This document shows positions 9,464 through 20,857 of a stretch of DNA of 64,000 bases, piece by piece (within the stretch, counting starts at the first letter, position 1; every line of letters starts with the position of its first letter). This DNA comes from Cryptomeria japonica. Taxonomy: Eukaryota > Streptophyta > Pinopsida > Cupressales > Cupressaceae. The notes beneath the pieces were generated by a model, which did not search any database, had not been told where the DNA came from, and saw only the letters and a list, made by a program, of their open reading frames with translations. The stretch is taken from positions 152,723,048 to 152,787,047 of the forward strand of contig NC_081407.1 in NCBI RefSeq assembly GCF_030272615.1, given 5' to 3'. Made by a program: the position numbers and the translations under genes.

Positions 9464-10628
9464 GTAAGTATACTCTTTCCGTAAACTGTTGCTCCAGAAT
9501 GTATTGTTAGCTCATTGATATGTTTCTCATAGAGTATGAGCTTTTGATGTTGGTTGTGGAAATCAATTTCATGCTCTAGATTTATATGTAATTTGGTGAT
9601 ACTCAGTTGACAAGATTACAGTACTTCACATTCTTGTCTCATTGCAGATATGATAGCACATTTTTATTATGTTGGTTGTTATTGCTCAAGATTGTTGTAT
9701 TCAAGTTTTGGTACTTCGAAAGTCATGCTTTAGATGTTGTGCTACAAAGATATATTCGAATGTACGGTGTTTGATAGTTCTATGAGCTCTGATTTGCCTT
9801 CATCTTTCGATATCAAATGTTAATCCTAGTTGATGATATGTTGTTCGTGTCTTTAACTATTCCTATGATGAGGTGGATTGCATTCTTTATGCTTTGGTAG
9901 CATGTTCTTGAGGAAGTTCAAGATTATGTTCATTCCAGGTCAAGCCAACCTTGAATGTTTTTATTATTGTTTTTGATTGGTGATTATTGTGTGTGATCTA
10001 ACCATTGGAGTATCTTTTGGGTAAGTGTGTTTGAGGCCGACTTGATGTATTATTTTTTTTTATCTATACACACATATATACATATACATATTATGTTCAA
10101 ATATATACAAGAGAGAAAAGCAAAGTGTGAGTGAAAAAGGTGATAAGCAATAGAGTGAGAAATAATGTTAAAAAAGAAGGACAATATTTTGAGTGTGAGC
10201 AGGTTGATAGAAAATGAGTTGTAGAGTTTCTTAACTAGATCTACTGCAAGCAGTTGATGTGTTCTTTGAGCTTAACAAGAACTGGTCCCATGCATATGTA
10301 GAAGCAATTTTCTCAATTCATTCTTATTCTTCTTGGCAATGAGCCTTTGTAATATGGGTAGTGATCCCTATAGGCAGTGAGCCCTTTGACAGTGAGCCTC
10401 CTTTTGTAATCCCATATAAATAGTTATATTATCTTGAGAGTTAACCCTCTTTGTGGTTTTTTCCATTTGGGTTTTCCACGTATAAAAATCTGGTGTCTCT
10501 TTTATGGTTGTGTGTTTTGGATTTCATTTCAGTTGCTTCATGCTAAAATTAATTGAGATCAAATTTACTTTCAAAAGTTATGTGTGTTTAATTTGTGGAA
10601 TACTGATTCACCCCACCTCTCATTTTTT
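9464..10628 (+). repeat. Copia-type LTR 3' part (copia-E)
   Basis: The stretch has the typical end of the copia LTRs in this window: a leader-like gtgagcc segment, gggttttccacgtataaaaa (about 10467-10487), then ctgattcaccccacctctca and a ttggtat word at 10628 that may be the start of a tRNA-Met primer-binding site. Its 5' part is not seen because gypsy-1 abuts at 9464, suggesting gypsy-1 inserted into it. No ORF of note lies here. Confidence 0.5.
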
Positions 10629-11687
10629 TGGTATGTTCAACAAGATCTCCAAAAGAAAGATGAGTAATTGGACCTTAGCCAACACTAGCAACCACCATTC
10701 ATGTGGTGGTTCGAAAAGAGAACCACAAGCTCATCATCCAAAAACTCAAGAAAATTCAAAGTGTTGGCCTAGAATTGGAGTTCTCTCCAAAAGAAGAGAT
10801 TATCAAAAGGACAAGAATAAGGCAAAGAGTTGATCCAAAATACTTTAAGGGCTTAGAAGAATAAGATAGGAGCATCACTGCTCAGGCCCTAATAGTTCAT
10901 GCATAATAGGTAAGTTTATCACCCCCTCTTGTCTCATCTCAATCTTTGGTTAGTCCTTCTTTTCATGTCTCTTCCTTAATGTTTACAGATGTCACCCTAT
11001 CCCTCTCTCAAGAATTAACATCGTTGCCAATTTTTCCACCTACCATAATTACCTCAATAGACATGGCTCCTTTGATTCCCAACCCTATGATGCAAACCTC
11101 CTCTTTGCCTACTTCTAGTTTAATGGTCACTTTAGTTGTTGCAAGTACTCAGGTATTCGTGAAGACCCCCATTCTTAAACCTTCATCTACTGCAATGGTT
11201 TCTTTGGCCCCACAACTCATGATCATGACACCTATACCTTTTTCCATGTCAATTTCTTCACCAACTCCATAAATTGTCACAAGTTTTTCAGGTATAACAA
11301 TCACATTACAAAGTATTCTACCATTTTCCCTGAGAACCTTAAGCTTCCCAAGGACATCACTAGCAAGAGCACAGATGTAGGATCTAATTATTCAAATTCC
11401 TTATGGTCTACCTCCTGGTGTCCCTTTTGCAAGACAATTTATTATTTTTCCACCTATTTTAGATAGTCAAATGCATGCACCTAAAAGGTCTCAAGTAGGG
11501 AGAGTGCTTAAAAGAAAAGCCACAGATGCCACCAATCTCGCCACTTCAAAAATAGAGACTGTGCCCAATAAAGAACATCACACGATCATGATCGCATCAA
11601 AGACGCCCAATATCATCAAGCTTGAAGGACAAATGCGACCAAATGATTATACTATTCATGCTATTGGGATGGATATGAGATAAGCCC
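10629..11687 (+). other. Possible copia-E internal remnant, no recognised domain
   Basis: Open stretches (10946-11272, Ser/Thr/Pro/Met-rich; 11471-11683, with basic KRSQVGRVLKRKATDATN) occur on the plus strand between two LTR-like regions, but no zinc knuckle, protease, integrase or RT motif is present. It may be a decayed gag of a non-autonomous element or noncoding sequence. No function is claimed. Confidence 0.3.
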
Positions 11688-14075
11688 GTTGGAAATATGA
11701 GTTTGCATTATTGTCATTGATGTCAAACTTGGTTGTCTAGATGAATTCTAGTCCATATATGTTCCCATTGTTGTAGTTATATTTTGGGTTGCAGTTGAGG
11801 TCAATATTTTGGTGTTCATTGTGGCATTTTGGTTCTAGTTTAAAAAATTTGGGGTGAACTCACAATAATGGTTCCCACTTTTTTGCCACTTTTGACACTG
11901 AGATGAACACTTTTAAAATAATCTTCAACTTCCGACAACTATAACTTTTAAACTATAAAGAATTTGAAGATGATGTAAATTAGTGATTTGTAGCATTTTG
12001 TCTCTAGATTCTATATATTTTTTTTTCAGATTTTTTTGAAGGATTTAAAAAAAAAATTTCCATCTCCCTCGAAAAGTAGTTTTTTACAACAAACTACATT
12101 TTTTAAGAGTGATGTGCCTCCCGAAATGCATAAATTTTTTTCTATAAATGATAAAAACTCAATTCTTTCGAATTTTGGTTTGTAACATCAATATCCAGGG
12201 CTTGCAGTTGGTTTGATAGTGATATGTTCAATATTTTTCATTTTATTAAGTTTTGAAGTCCGACTAGTCATAATTCTGACATAGGTTTAAGTTTGAACAC
12301 ATAACTTGTTCTATATATATCAAAATTCAATATTTATTTTTTGTTAGAAAGAAGACATCAATACCTGGGGCTTAGATATTTTTCAGAATTTTTTTGAATT
12401 AGTTTCCTATTTTTCCCAATGCGTTGAACAGAGAAGTTCATGTTTGGTGAAAAACCTATGTTTGGTAAAATTAAAAAAACAAGTTCATAATAAACTCAAT
12501 ATGTAATAATATTATATTCATTGGAAAGCTTGCTTCGAGGACTACAATGATACATTTTGGGTTGTCAAGATCATTCCATTTGAGCCTTCAACTAGAGGTT
12601 TGAAGGAAAAAAATATGCAAAAAAATGTAGAAAGCTCCAGAGAAGTGTTAAAAAAGGGGTTCGAACGAAAGGGGGTCGAGCGAACCCCCCATTTTTAGGG
12701 GGGTTCGAATGAAGGGGGTTTCGATCGAACCCCTCCTATATAATTGAAAAATGACATAATCAACTATTAAAGGTGCTTCGCTCGAAAGAGTGGGTTCGAG
12801 TGAAGTGGGGGCTTCGCTCGAACCCCAAAGGGTAGTCCATTCGAACACCCCCACTTCGCTCGAACCCCCCCTAAACAAAATTCTCCACTTTCGCCAATTT
12901 TCTTCATTGGAAAAAGTGGGAACCAGCTTTGTGAGTTCACCCTTTGGTCATTTCTATTCTTTGGCAATAAGAGTGTCTATTAGACTGGTCCAAAAAGTCT
13001 TCAGTGACCTCCGAATATGCTAAAGTATGTGTTGTGGTTTAGTGGACATGTTTTTGTGGCTTGTGTAGTTTTTCCAATTTGTTTCTCTGGTGGAGTTTTG
13101 AGTTTGCAAGAGAGCTATGTTGATTTATAATATTCAATGATTTTATGGGTTGACGTGTCCAATTGAGTTATCTTGTTTGAATCATGTTCTTTGGTCTAGA
13201 TATGCATTGTATAATAAGTTAGAATGTTGTTATGGGTCTCACCATTGTGTGTGGAGATCTGCATGACATTATTTGCATCGAAAGATATCTTTTTGACTGA
13301 CTATTTGATGAGTTATATTTCCTATCTATACGTTACATTTGATGGTAACTTTGGAGGATGTGTTAGCTTGAGCAGATTGTTGGATTCATGTTGGAAGGAT
13401 GTGTTATGATGTATTTTTGGGTCTCCTCTTTCTCTTGGAGTGGACCACCTTAATTATTTTTTTGTCTAGGTGGCTTATTCTGTGCAATATTGTTTATTTT
13501 GACTGTGGCTGACCCTTAATTAGGTTTTTGATGATCTATCTTATATTTAAGAAGTGCGGTTGTATGTGTTGAGCGATGAAATGTGTGTGAATTGATGTGA
13601 AGTGTATGCGAATGATATAGAAGAAAATTTGATTGAGCAGATGAGTGATAGTTAGTAAAGAGCTTTGAAAGTGATATATTTTGTGAGATAGTGCATTGAG
13701 ACAATGATAGTGGTTAGAGATGTTTTCCATGATGTTGGTCGCTAGATATTGATGTTCAAGGACAACTTCATGTTCAGAAGATTATTCTCATATCAATTTT
13801 GCCATTTCTTCTATTGTTGAATGATAGTTGGCCCTTTAGCAACTTTTTGTATCTTGCCCTACAAAAATGTACCTTAGTTGTGCAAGACCATGTATCTTTC
13901 CCTATGGTACTATGTCTTAGCTTTGCAAGTCTGTAAGGTGTTTTTTCTCCTTGGTAGTAAGCCTAATACATTGTAATAATTTTTATTCATATTGTGTTTG
14001 ATTCTCACCCTAGTTTTTTCCAATTTGTGTTTTCCATGTAAATCTGGTGTTCTTGTGTTGATGGTTGATATGTTA
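11688..14075 (+). repeat. Long LTR-like segment, copia type
   Basis: It begins cgttggaaatatgagtttgc followed by attgtcattgatgtcaa, the usual opening of copia LTRs here (TGTTGG ... CATTGATGTCAA). It ends with a ccaatttgtgttttccatg segment at about 14020-14040, and the LINE tail abuts it near 14088. At about 2.4 kb it is longer than the other LTRs. No matching partner was found, so it may be a solo or truncated LTR. An unusual TTCG array sits inside at 12655-12875. Confidence 0.5.
12655..12875. repeat. GC-rich array of TTCGCTCGAACCCC words in both orientations
   Basis: Inside AT-rich DNA, about ten copies of gggttcga(g/a)(c/t)gaa or its complement ttcgctcgaacccc alternate in direction, for example gggttcgaacgaa at 12658, cgagcgaacccccc, ggggttcgaatgaa, ttcgctcgaacccc near 12812 and again near 12855. 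Neighbouring opposite copies could pair as hairpins. The core GGTTCGA resembles a Pol III B box, but no A box partner or tRNA fold was seen. Confidence 0.75.
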
Positions 14076-14258
14076 TCAATACTATTTTTGATTAAATAAA
14101 AATAGGTTTTAAGGGACCCGACACCCGATTACAATTCTAAAGATGAGCATTAAAGAGACGAAACAAAACATCTGCAAAACACCAGCACAAAAACCAGCAG
14201 CTAAGAAAAAGACAGCAAGAAGCCAACAATAAGTTGGCTCCAAACCCAGCATTACAAA

Positions 14259-15854
14259 TTAATTGAAAACTTTAATAGATTCCTCAACATTTTGAACCAA
14301 GAGCATCATCGCCTTGGCCTCTTCACTCAGGTCATTGTTTTCCTCTCTCAGCTGGCTATCTTTCATATTGATCTCCATCCCAGTAGTTTTATGCCTTGTT
14401 CTGCGCCTGGGAGTTTGGTGGGTAGTGCTAGAAGTTGGAATATCATCAATAACAACCAGATTCTTTTCCTGATTTTTCCTTTCCAGATGATCCACCAAAG
14501 CATTCATGTTCTGTGAAGAGACTTTGAGGACCTGGAGACTATGGTTCATGAAGTTTTTTAGAGCCTTCTCGGTACGAGCAACCCGGGAGTTGATGTTGTC
14601 TTTATCCTCTTCAGCCTGTTCTTTCAAGGTTCTTATAACATCCTCCAGGTGTTTCAAATCCCCTTTGATCAAATCTTTTTCTAGCCAATCCTCCATCTCG
14701 ACTTCCTCTTTCGCTTCACTGGTTTCTGTCTCATGATTCTTTTTCCTAGAGTCCTTAATCAACTTATTAATCTTGTTTTCCAACTCCCGCTATTTACTTT
14801 GCATGCTAGTAATGTTGTCGATAACCCATTTCTGGAAGTTGAAGGACTCCAGAGTACAGTTACGGGTGGTATTCAAGATGGTGTTCGTAGAATCCCTACC
14901 CTGTTTAATGCCCATAGAGTTAGGATTGTCATCCTCCTTAGAATTCAGAGCAACATTCTTGCTGTCCGAGCCCATAGGGTTAGAGTGAGGCTTTTTAGAG
15001 TTACCCTCTTCATCCTCTTCACCAATGTTCTCATCCTTTTCATACTCCATATCAGTTTCAAAATCCTTATCCTTTTCCTCCTCCACATCACAGTGCACCT
15101 CCGTATCCACATTATCTGTGTCAACTCTCCTTTTTTGTGGGTAGATGCATTAGACTGTTCCTCATCCGAATTTGAATCTTTGCTGCTCTTAGAGATATGT
15201 GCATCCGTGATCAGAGGGTCATCTTTGGTCAATCTAGCCTTGTCCTTAAGATGTTCATAAATGAGCAATATAAGCCCCTGATGGGCTATAGGGTAAGAGT
15301 TAGGCTTTTTAGCGTGGTCAGCAAGACTCTCATTCAGAGAGGACGCTAAATAAAAAGGCAGGGATATTTTGGCCCCATGACGGAAGTGGTTCAAAATAGA
15401 AAAGTGATAGTTATAGATTTTTGTAAATCTACCGTCAACAGTTAAATACTCCATTAAAACCCTTAAAAAATTTTGCCAAAAGGGCTTTACCTGCTGGGGA
15501 ATGTAATAGGAAATGTTGTCTTTCTTCACAAGCTTGCCCTTCTCATCCTCTGATTTCGGGAAGATTTTGAGCGTTGTAGCTGCATACTTCCGATCTTTGT
15601 AAAATTTGGTGCCCTCCATTTGCAGACCCATGACCTCTGCAACCAGGTTCTCATCAATTTTCCATATCTCCCCGAACAGGGTAACTATGTTGTTACTCCA
15701 GCCTCTAGCAAAATTGTGAAAAATAGAATTTCTGCTTCGGTGAAGCTTTTCCATATAGTCAGTAAAGCTATATCTATGAAGTCTTCTCTAGACTTTTCAT
15801 TTATTCTTCCAATTTTCGCATCCTGGGGGCTCGTTCCTATTTAAATTACCACCC
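14259..15854 (-). pseudogene. Unrecognised third ORF of the LINE
   Basis: Reading from about 15854 (MGGNLNRNEPPGCENWKNK) there is a globular part of some 160 residues that includes FARGWSNNIVTLFGEIWK and FTKIYNYHFSILNHFRHG. An acidic, low-complexity stretch follows (EEDEEGNSKK near 15020), then a coiled-coil-like, E/K/Q-rich tail of about 170 residues (14259-14783) ending in EESIKVFN. Two stops near the start and a frameshift near 15110 break it. It does not resemble the endonuclease, RT or RNase H of the LINE, and I do not recognise the family; a transposon-type plant protein or a captured host gene are both possible. Its position between RNase H and the 3' tail suggests it belongs to the LINE. 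Confidence 0.5.
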
Positions 15855-16124
15855 ATTTTGAGCTCCAGGTAGAAGTACCAGTAGCTATAATTCACAGTCC
15901 GTAGATGAAACCCCAAATGCTTGTAAATTATGGAGTTACTGAACAAAGACTCTTTTGTTGTTTTGAAACTTATGTTTATGGCCGCACAAACCCATCAATT
16001 ATGATTATAATCTTCCTCACACATGTGATCATGGAAATGATGCCAAAAAGCACTCATTAACTGGCAGTTAATCCGCCCCCAAAATATGTCTTTGGAATTC
16101 GCTCCCCAAAATATAATCATGATA

Positions 16125-16880
16125 TTAACTTGACCCATTGATACGATCAAAATATAATTGCTCTTTAACCTCCCTTTTACAATGAGTTTCTCCAATATAT
16201 TTAACATCATTCTCTAAATTGACCCCTTCATTAGCTAAGAGATCCACTACCCTATTGCCTTCTCTTAGAGTATGATTTATGCTAATACTAACATAGTTAT
16301 TTAACAAATATTTAGCACTTTTAACCAAGTTAGTAATATTCCAAGAAACAGAGCTTGTACCTTTGAGGGCTTGGATGATGTTTAAGGAGTCCCCTTCAAG
16401 CTAGATTTTTTTGAATTTGAATCCCTGAGCAAGCTGGAGGCTTTTTAGCATGGCCAAAGCTTCGGCCACATGATTATTTTGGACCCCAAAAGGAGAAGCA
16501 AAAGCTGCAATGCAGACTCCTTGAGCATTTCTGATAACTCCTCCACCACCAGACTTCCTAAGGTTGCCCTTAGCCACCCCATCGAAATTCACCTTTATCC
16601 AATCATGATCAGGAAAGCGCCAAACAATATTATCTCTCCTATTCTTATTGTCAGATCTGCAAACTTTATGTATTAGGTTCCATTCAGTGAGGATATCTTT
16701 TTCCATATCATTCATACTAGTAACAAACCATTTCTTATTGTTCTTGTGAGGAATATTGATGTTTTCTTTTATGGCCCTGCATATTTTTTCAAAAACCACC
16801 TGAGAGTTACACTTAGCTTCCCTAAATATTCTGTTATTTCTTTCTTTCCAAATGCCCCAGCAAATCATGGGGAGCATCAA
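16125..16880 (-). pseudogene. LINE RNase H domain
   Basis: The translation shows WIKVNFDGVAKGN then GGGGVIRNAQGV and HVAEALAMLKSL, which is the start of a plant RNase H (first acidic residue in NFDG, glutamate in AEA). After a stop at about 16400 it continues with ISINHTLREGNRVVDLLANE, the C-terminal H-x-REGN-x-x-D motif. The region upstream (MMLPMICWGIWKERNNRIFR) is the linker found before RNase H in plant L1 ORF2. This domain would remove the RNA strand during target-primed copying. One stop divides the domain, so it is inactive. Confidence 0.85.
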
Positions 16881-17840
16881 GGACCAAAGGTTCTTGATAA
16901 GCTGACATTTAGTGGGGAGATTCCATTGCTAGATAATATCCTTGATACTCTTGTTCATAACCCAACTAACTTTCCATTTCTCCCACATTTTACACCAAAT
17001 TTCCTAGGTAAAGGAGCAGTGAAAAAAGAGATGATCAACTGATTCTTCCTCTTTCTGGCATAGCTCGCATCTATTAGGGAATTTGAAACCTCTTCGGACC
17101 AAAGTGTCAAGAGTAAGGATACTATTGTGAGAAGCAATCCAAAAGAAAATATTGACTTTAGGGATCAAATTGTTGTTCCAAATTTTACTCCAACTGGGAT
17201 TACTGGTCTGAGAAAAAGTGTTTTTGTAGGCTAAAGCAATCGTAAATTCACCTCTAGAATTACTTTTCTAGAGAAAAATATCATCATAGTCTTTGTTAAG
17301 GGAAAAGGACAACAACTCCTTCTAGAGTAAGGAAAATCCAGAATGAATAACATCAAGCCTCACCCATTTGTCCTCCTTCCAGTAGTCACACGCCATAAGC
17401 CCAAACCTCCTTTTACATTCCTCAATAACTTGACTATTGTCTTGATCATAGAGAGATTCATTCTTCATCCAAGGGTCCTCCCAAAACCTTATTTTGTCAC
17501 CTTTTCCAAGGACCCATCCAACTCTAGCTTTGGCCACTTTTATGGATTTGATAATACTATTCCAAATGAAGGATCCAACAGTAATGTCTTCAGAGTCAAG
17601 GACACCTTGGATAGGCTGATTTTGAATATATTTATCAAACCATATTTGATTCCAATATTTCTTGGTATCATAAGCTCTCCATAATTGTTTTGCTAGAAGA
17701 GCTTTGTGAAAGGTTTTTAGAGCTTTAATCCCCAACCCTCCTTTTTTCTTTGGTCTACAATCTTTGTCCCAAGCAACCAAGGATATCCTCTTTTTTTCTT
17801 CAACTCCTGACCATAAAAATCTCTTCTGGATTCTTTCCAA
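16881..17840 (-). pseudogene. LINE ORF2 thumb and zf-RVT region
   Basis: At 17322-17840 the text reads MERIQKRFLWSGVEEKKRIS, WDKDCRPKKKGGLGIKAL and GKGDKIRFWEDPWM, all standard landmarks between RT and the zinc finger of plant L1 proteins. Farther on (about 16990-17090) a frame gives CELCQKEEESVDHLFFHC, the C-x2-C ... H-x4-C zinc finger of the zf-RVT family. Stops near 17322 and 16955 and a frame change separate these parts. Confidence 0.8.
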
Positions 17841-18089
17841 TGCTTCAGCAAATTTAGCCGGGATACCAAATAAACTAAGGGCATAAACAAGGAGTTTCTA
17901 GAGTGTGGCTTGAAGGAGCTGCAATTTCCCAGCCTGAGATAAAATAGAACCTTTCCACCCAGCTAGTTTTTTCTTGAATTTATCGTTAATCATATTCCAA
18001 AAGGATTTTGGGGGAGTTAAGCCCAAGGGAAGACCCAGATAGGTGGAAGGGAGCATTTCCACCTTGCAACCAATAATTTTAGCAATTTT

Positions 18090-19331
18090 CTATTGTTTTA
18101 TGACTGGAGTATTCATGAAATATATAGCCGATTTGTCCCAATTGACTTGCTGACTAGTAGCCAAAGCATAGGAATTAAGAGTAGTTTTGAAGGCCTCAGC
18201 CTCCCTAACAGAAGAATATCCCATTAGGATAGTATCATCAACAAACTGTTGATGAGAGCAAAAAACATTAGCAAAGGAAGGTTGAAGACCTTTGATGGTT
18301 TTACTCAATTTCAGATTGTGAATCAATCTACTCATGCTCTCAGCCAAAATGGTGAAGAGAAGAGGAGATATGGGATCTACTTGTCTGAGCCCCCTTGACG
18401 TTTTAAATAATTTTGTAGGAGATCCATTAATCAGAATAGAGAACATAGGAGTGGTGATCAACTCTCTGATAATTTTGGTTATCTTTTCATCAAATCCAAA
18501 AGCCTCCATGATTCTGAATAGAACATGCCACTCAACTCTATCATAAGCCTTCGCCAGATCCAACTTTATCAAGATGCCTTCTTTTTTAGCAAAATTGAGG
18601 GAATGAATGTTCTCATGCACAAGAATGATAGAGTCCAAAATCTGCCTACCAGGAACAAAACCTTTCTGCTCCTCAGAGATGATGAAGGGGAGAACAACCG
18701 AAATTCTAGTGGTCAAAACTTTGGATATGATCTTATAGAAAGAGTTACATAGAATTATTGGCCTAAATTTTCCCATAGAATCCGCCCCAAAAACTTTAGG
18801 GATTAGGACAATAAACATGGAGTTGAGTTCCTTAAGGATTCTTCTGGCTCCAAAAAATTCTTTGACCACATTAACCGTGTCTTCTCCCACAATATGCCAG
18901 AATTCCTGGAAGAAAAACATAGGGAAACCATCAAGACCTGGAGCTTTATCCCCTTGAAATGAAAAGATAGCTTTTTTAATTTCTCTAGTAGACGGAATAG
19001 CAGATAGGGCCTTATTCTGAATAGGATTAATGATCTTAGGAATGATATTAACCAAATTGTGTTGGTGGGTATGATCAATGTCCTTGTTACTAGTGAGGAG
19101 CTGATTGAAGAACCTGACGGCTCCATCCCTGATTTCCTCATTAAGAAGAGTTTTGTCCTCTACAATAAGTCTTGAAATTTTATTCATTGCTTTATGTTTT
19201 AAAGATGTCATGTGAAAAAATTTAGTGTTTCTATCCCCAGCCTCCAGCCAGATCGCCCTGGATCTCTGCCTCCAATAGATTTCTTCCCTAGAAATAATGT
19301 TGTGGAGTTTGACAAGAACATCATCCTCCAT
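18090..19331 (-). pseudogene. LINE reverse transcriptase domain
   Basis: This is a 413-codon open segment with the non-LTR RT landmarks: GDKAPGLDGFPMFFFQEFW, then FRPIILCNSFYKIISK, GFVPGRQILDSI, LIKLDLAKAYDRVEW (first catalytic Asp) and QFVDDTILM (YADD box, here FVDD). It would copy the LINE RNA at the nicked target. Compared with the common F/Y-A-D-D box, alanine has become valine. Upstream, 19332-19724 contains the EN-RT linker (for example IKKLQIRN-type sequence in shifted frames) with several stops. This is the longest uninterrupted piece of the element. Confidence 0.9.
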
Positions 19332-19724
19332 GGCTTTGGAATACTTTTTATAGCCATCTTTCAGTATTGAATTTTGGATCTGATCTAGCTCCTCCTTTAG
19401 CTTTTTCTTTGAATCAAAAATATCACCAAAGACCTTCTTGTTCCATATCTTAATGTTAACTTTGATATTTTAAAGTTTTTTGGCAACTTTATACTTGGCA
19501 GTTCCATTTACATCAATATTCCACCAGTTAGCAATATATTTTTCAAGATTAGGGTGGGAAATCCACATCTTTTCGAACCGAAAAGGGAAGCTTTGATTAT
19601 TCTTAAGATTCTTAGCAACAAAAGAGATGGGATAATGGTCTGAACCAATTCTATTAATAACAGAAAGGGAGCATCTATGGGAAAGAATCCAATCATTAGT
19701 GACAAGGGATCTATCAAGTCTTAC

Positions 19725-20345
19725 CTAAATGAGATCTTCACCATCCCTTCGGTTAGACCATGTGTAGGATGCCCCATTGAGATCCATATCAATGATATGA
19801 TTGTTATTAATAAAGTTCATCAAGTTAGATCTGTTGTCTGGTTGATCATGAAAACCCCCATATTTATCAATGTCTTGTAGAGGAGTATTGAAATCTCCCA
19901 TCACAACCCAGTTGTTCAAAGAGAAAGATTTTCTATTTTGTTGAATTTTATCCCAGAATTTGCTTCTAGCAGATTTGGAGTTAGGTGCATAGATATTAGT
20001 AATAACACGTTCCTTTCCATCAAAGATGCTTTTAGCTTTTAGGGATAAAATATTGCCATCTCTATCAATCATTTCTCCAGAGATGGTTTTCTTGTTCCAG
20101 AAAATTGCTACCCCTCCAGACGCTCCATTCGAGCTACTGCCACAAACTCCTCCAATTTTAAAGAGGTTTAATTTCTCCACTTTCTCTTTACTCATTTTGG
20201 TTTCCTGTACCAGGATGATATCCGGATTTTGATCTCGAATGAGGTTCCATAATATATCTTGTTTATTGAGACCATTTAGGCCTCTGATGTTCCAAGATAT
20301 TACCTTCATTTGGAAGCCTGAGGGTAGGATTCCTTTGTAGTTCAC
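19725..20345 (-). pseudogene. LINE endonuclease domain
   Basis: The 206-codon segment has MKVISWNIRGLNG (Asn), VQETKMSKEK (catalytic Glu), TNIYAPNSKS, WVVMGDFNTPL (Asp and Asn) and ASYTWSNRRDG: the ordered motifs of the endonuclease/exonuclease/phosphatase fold that nicks target DNA in L1 elements. The final SDH box lies past the stop near 19725, in another frame (about 19620-19650). The start at 20345 lies 33 nt past the ORF1 stop at 20378, a usual LINE arrangement. Confidence 0.9.
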
Positions 20346-20377
20346 TACCTTCCATCAGCTATGTTTTGCTTGCTCTC

Positions 20378-20685
20378 CTAGTCCCTATGCCATTTCATAG
20401 TTTTACGTCCCGGTGGGGATATTGAAGCACAAAAATCAGCCTTGGACTTGGTTCTGGTTTTCACCCCATTAAGGCCTCCTAGCTTCTTAGTTTTTATTTT
20501 CTTTCCATTTCCTATTATGTTTTCTTCTTGTTCCACTCTAGGCTCATCTTGCATATTACTCCATAGTTCTCCTCTTTTCTGGGATGATGTAGGCATATCA
20601 ACTCCAATATTCTAGAATAACGCATTTAAATTTACCTGAGGTGATCCAAACTTGTTGCTCCTCCCCATTATCACATAATTCTTCT
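20378..20685 (-). pseudogene. C-terminal part of LINE ORF1
   Basis: A minus-strand reading from about 20690 gives KNYVIMGRSNKFGSPQ, a stop at about 20617, then MPTSSQKRGELWSNMQDEP and a lysine-rich end (NGKKIKTKKLGG). The frame continues up to the copia-D junction, so ORF1 is truncated at its 5' side. The basic tail fits an RNA-binding ORF1 protein, but no RRM or zinc knuckle is left to confirm it. Confidence 0.6.
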
Positions 20686-20857
20686 CCCCCTTTGACAACA
20701 TTGCCAAATTGAAAGTAAAACATGTAATGTCAAATTTTCACTATGCATCAACAACATACTGCAACTTGATGCTCCCCCTATGGAATACATCCACTTCTAC
20801 ATCAACCCTTGTAAAATTTTGCAAGTGATTCAGAGACTGATGCAGTCAACATCAAGT

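Larger units (their letters stand above)
14088..20685 (-). mobile_element. L1-type LINE with an extra 3' ORF
   Basis: Minus-strand order is the end of ORF1 (basic), ORF2 with apurinic-type endonuclease, reverse transcriptase, zinc-finger and RNase H regions, then a further coding region, then a 3' end reading gggtcccttaaaacc and an A/T-rich tail near 14088. There are no LTRs. The 5' end appears truncated, abutting the 3' end of copia-D at about 20685. Each domain is recognisable but split by stops and frameshifts. The element sits between the long LTR-like segment and copia-D. Confidence 0.85.

Noticed and set aside
12655-12875. tRNA or SINE because of GGTTCGA (B-box) words
   Set aside because: No A box at the proper distance, no cloverleaf, no SINE tail; the words repeat ten times in both directions.
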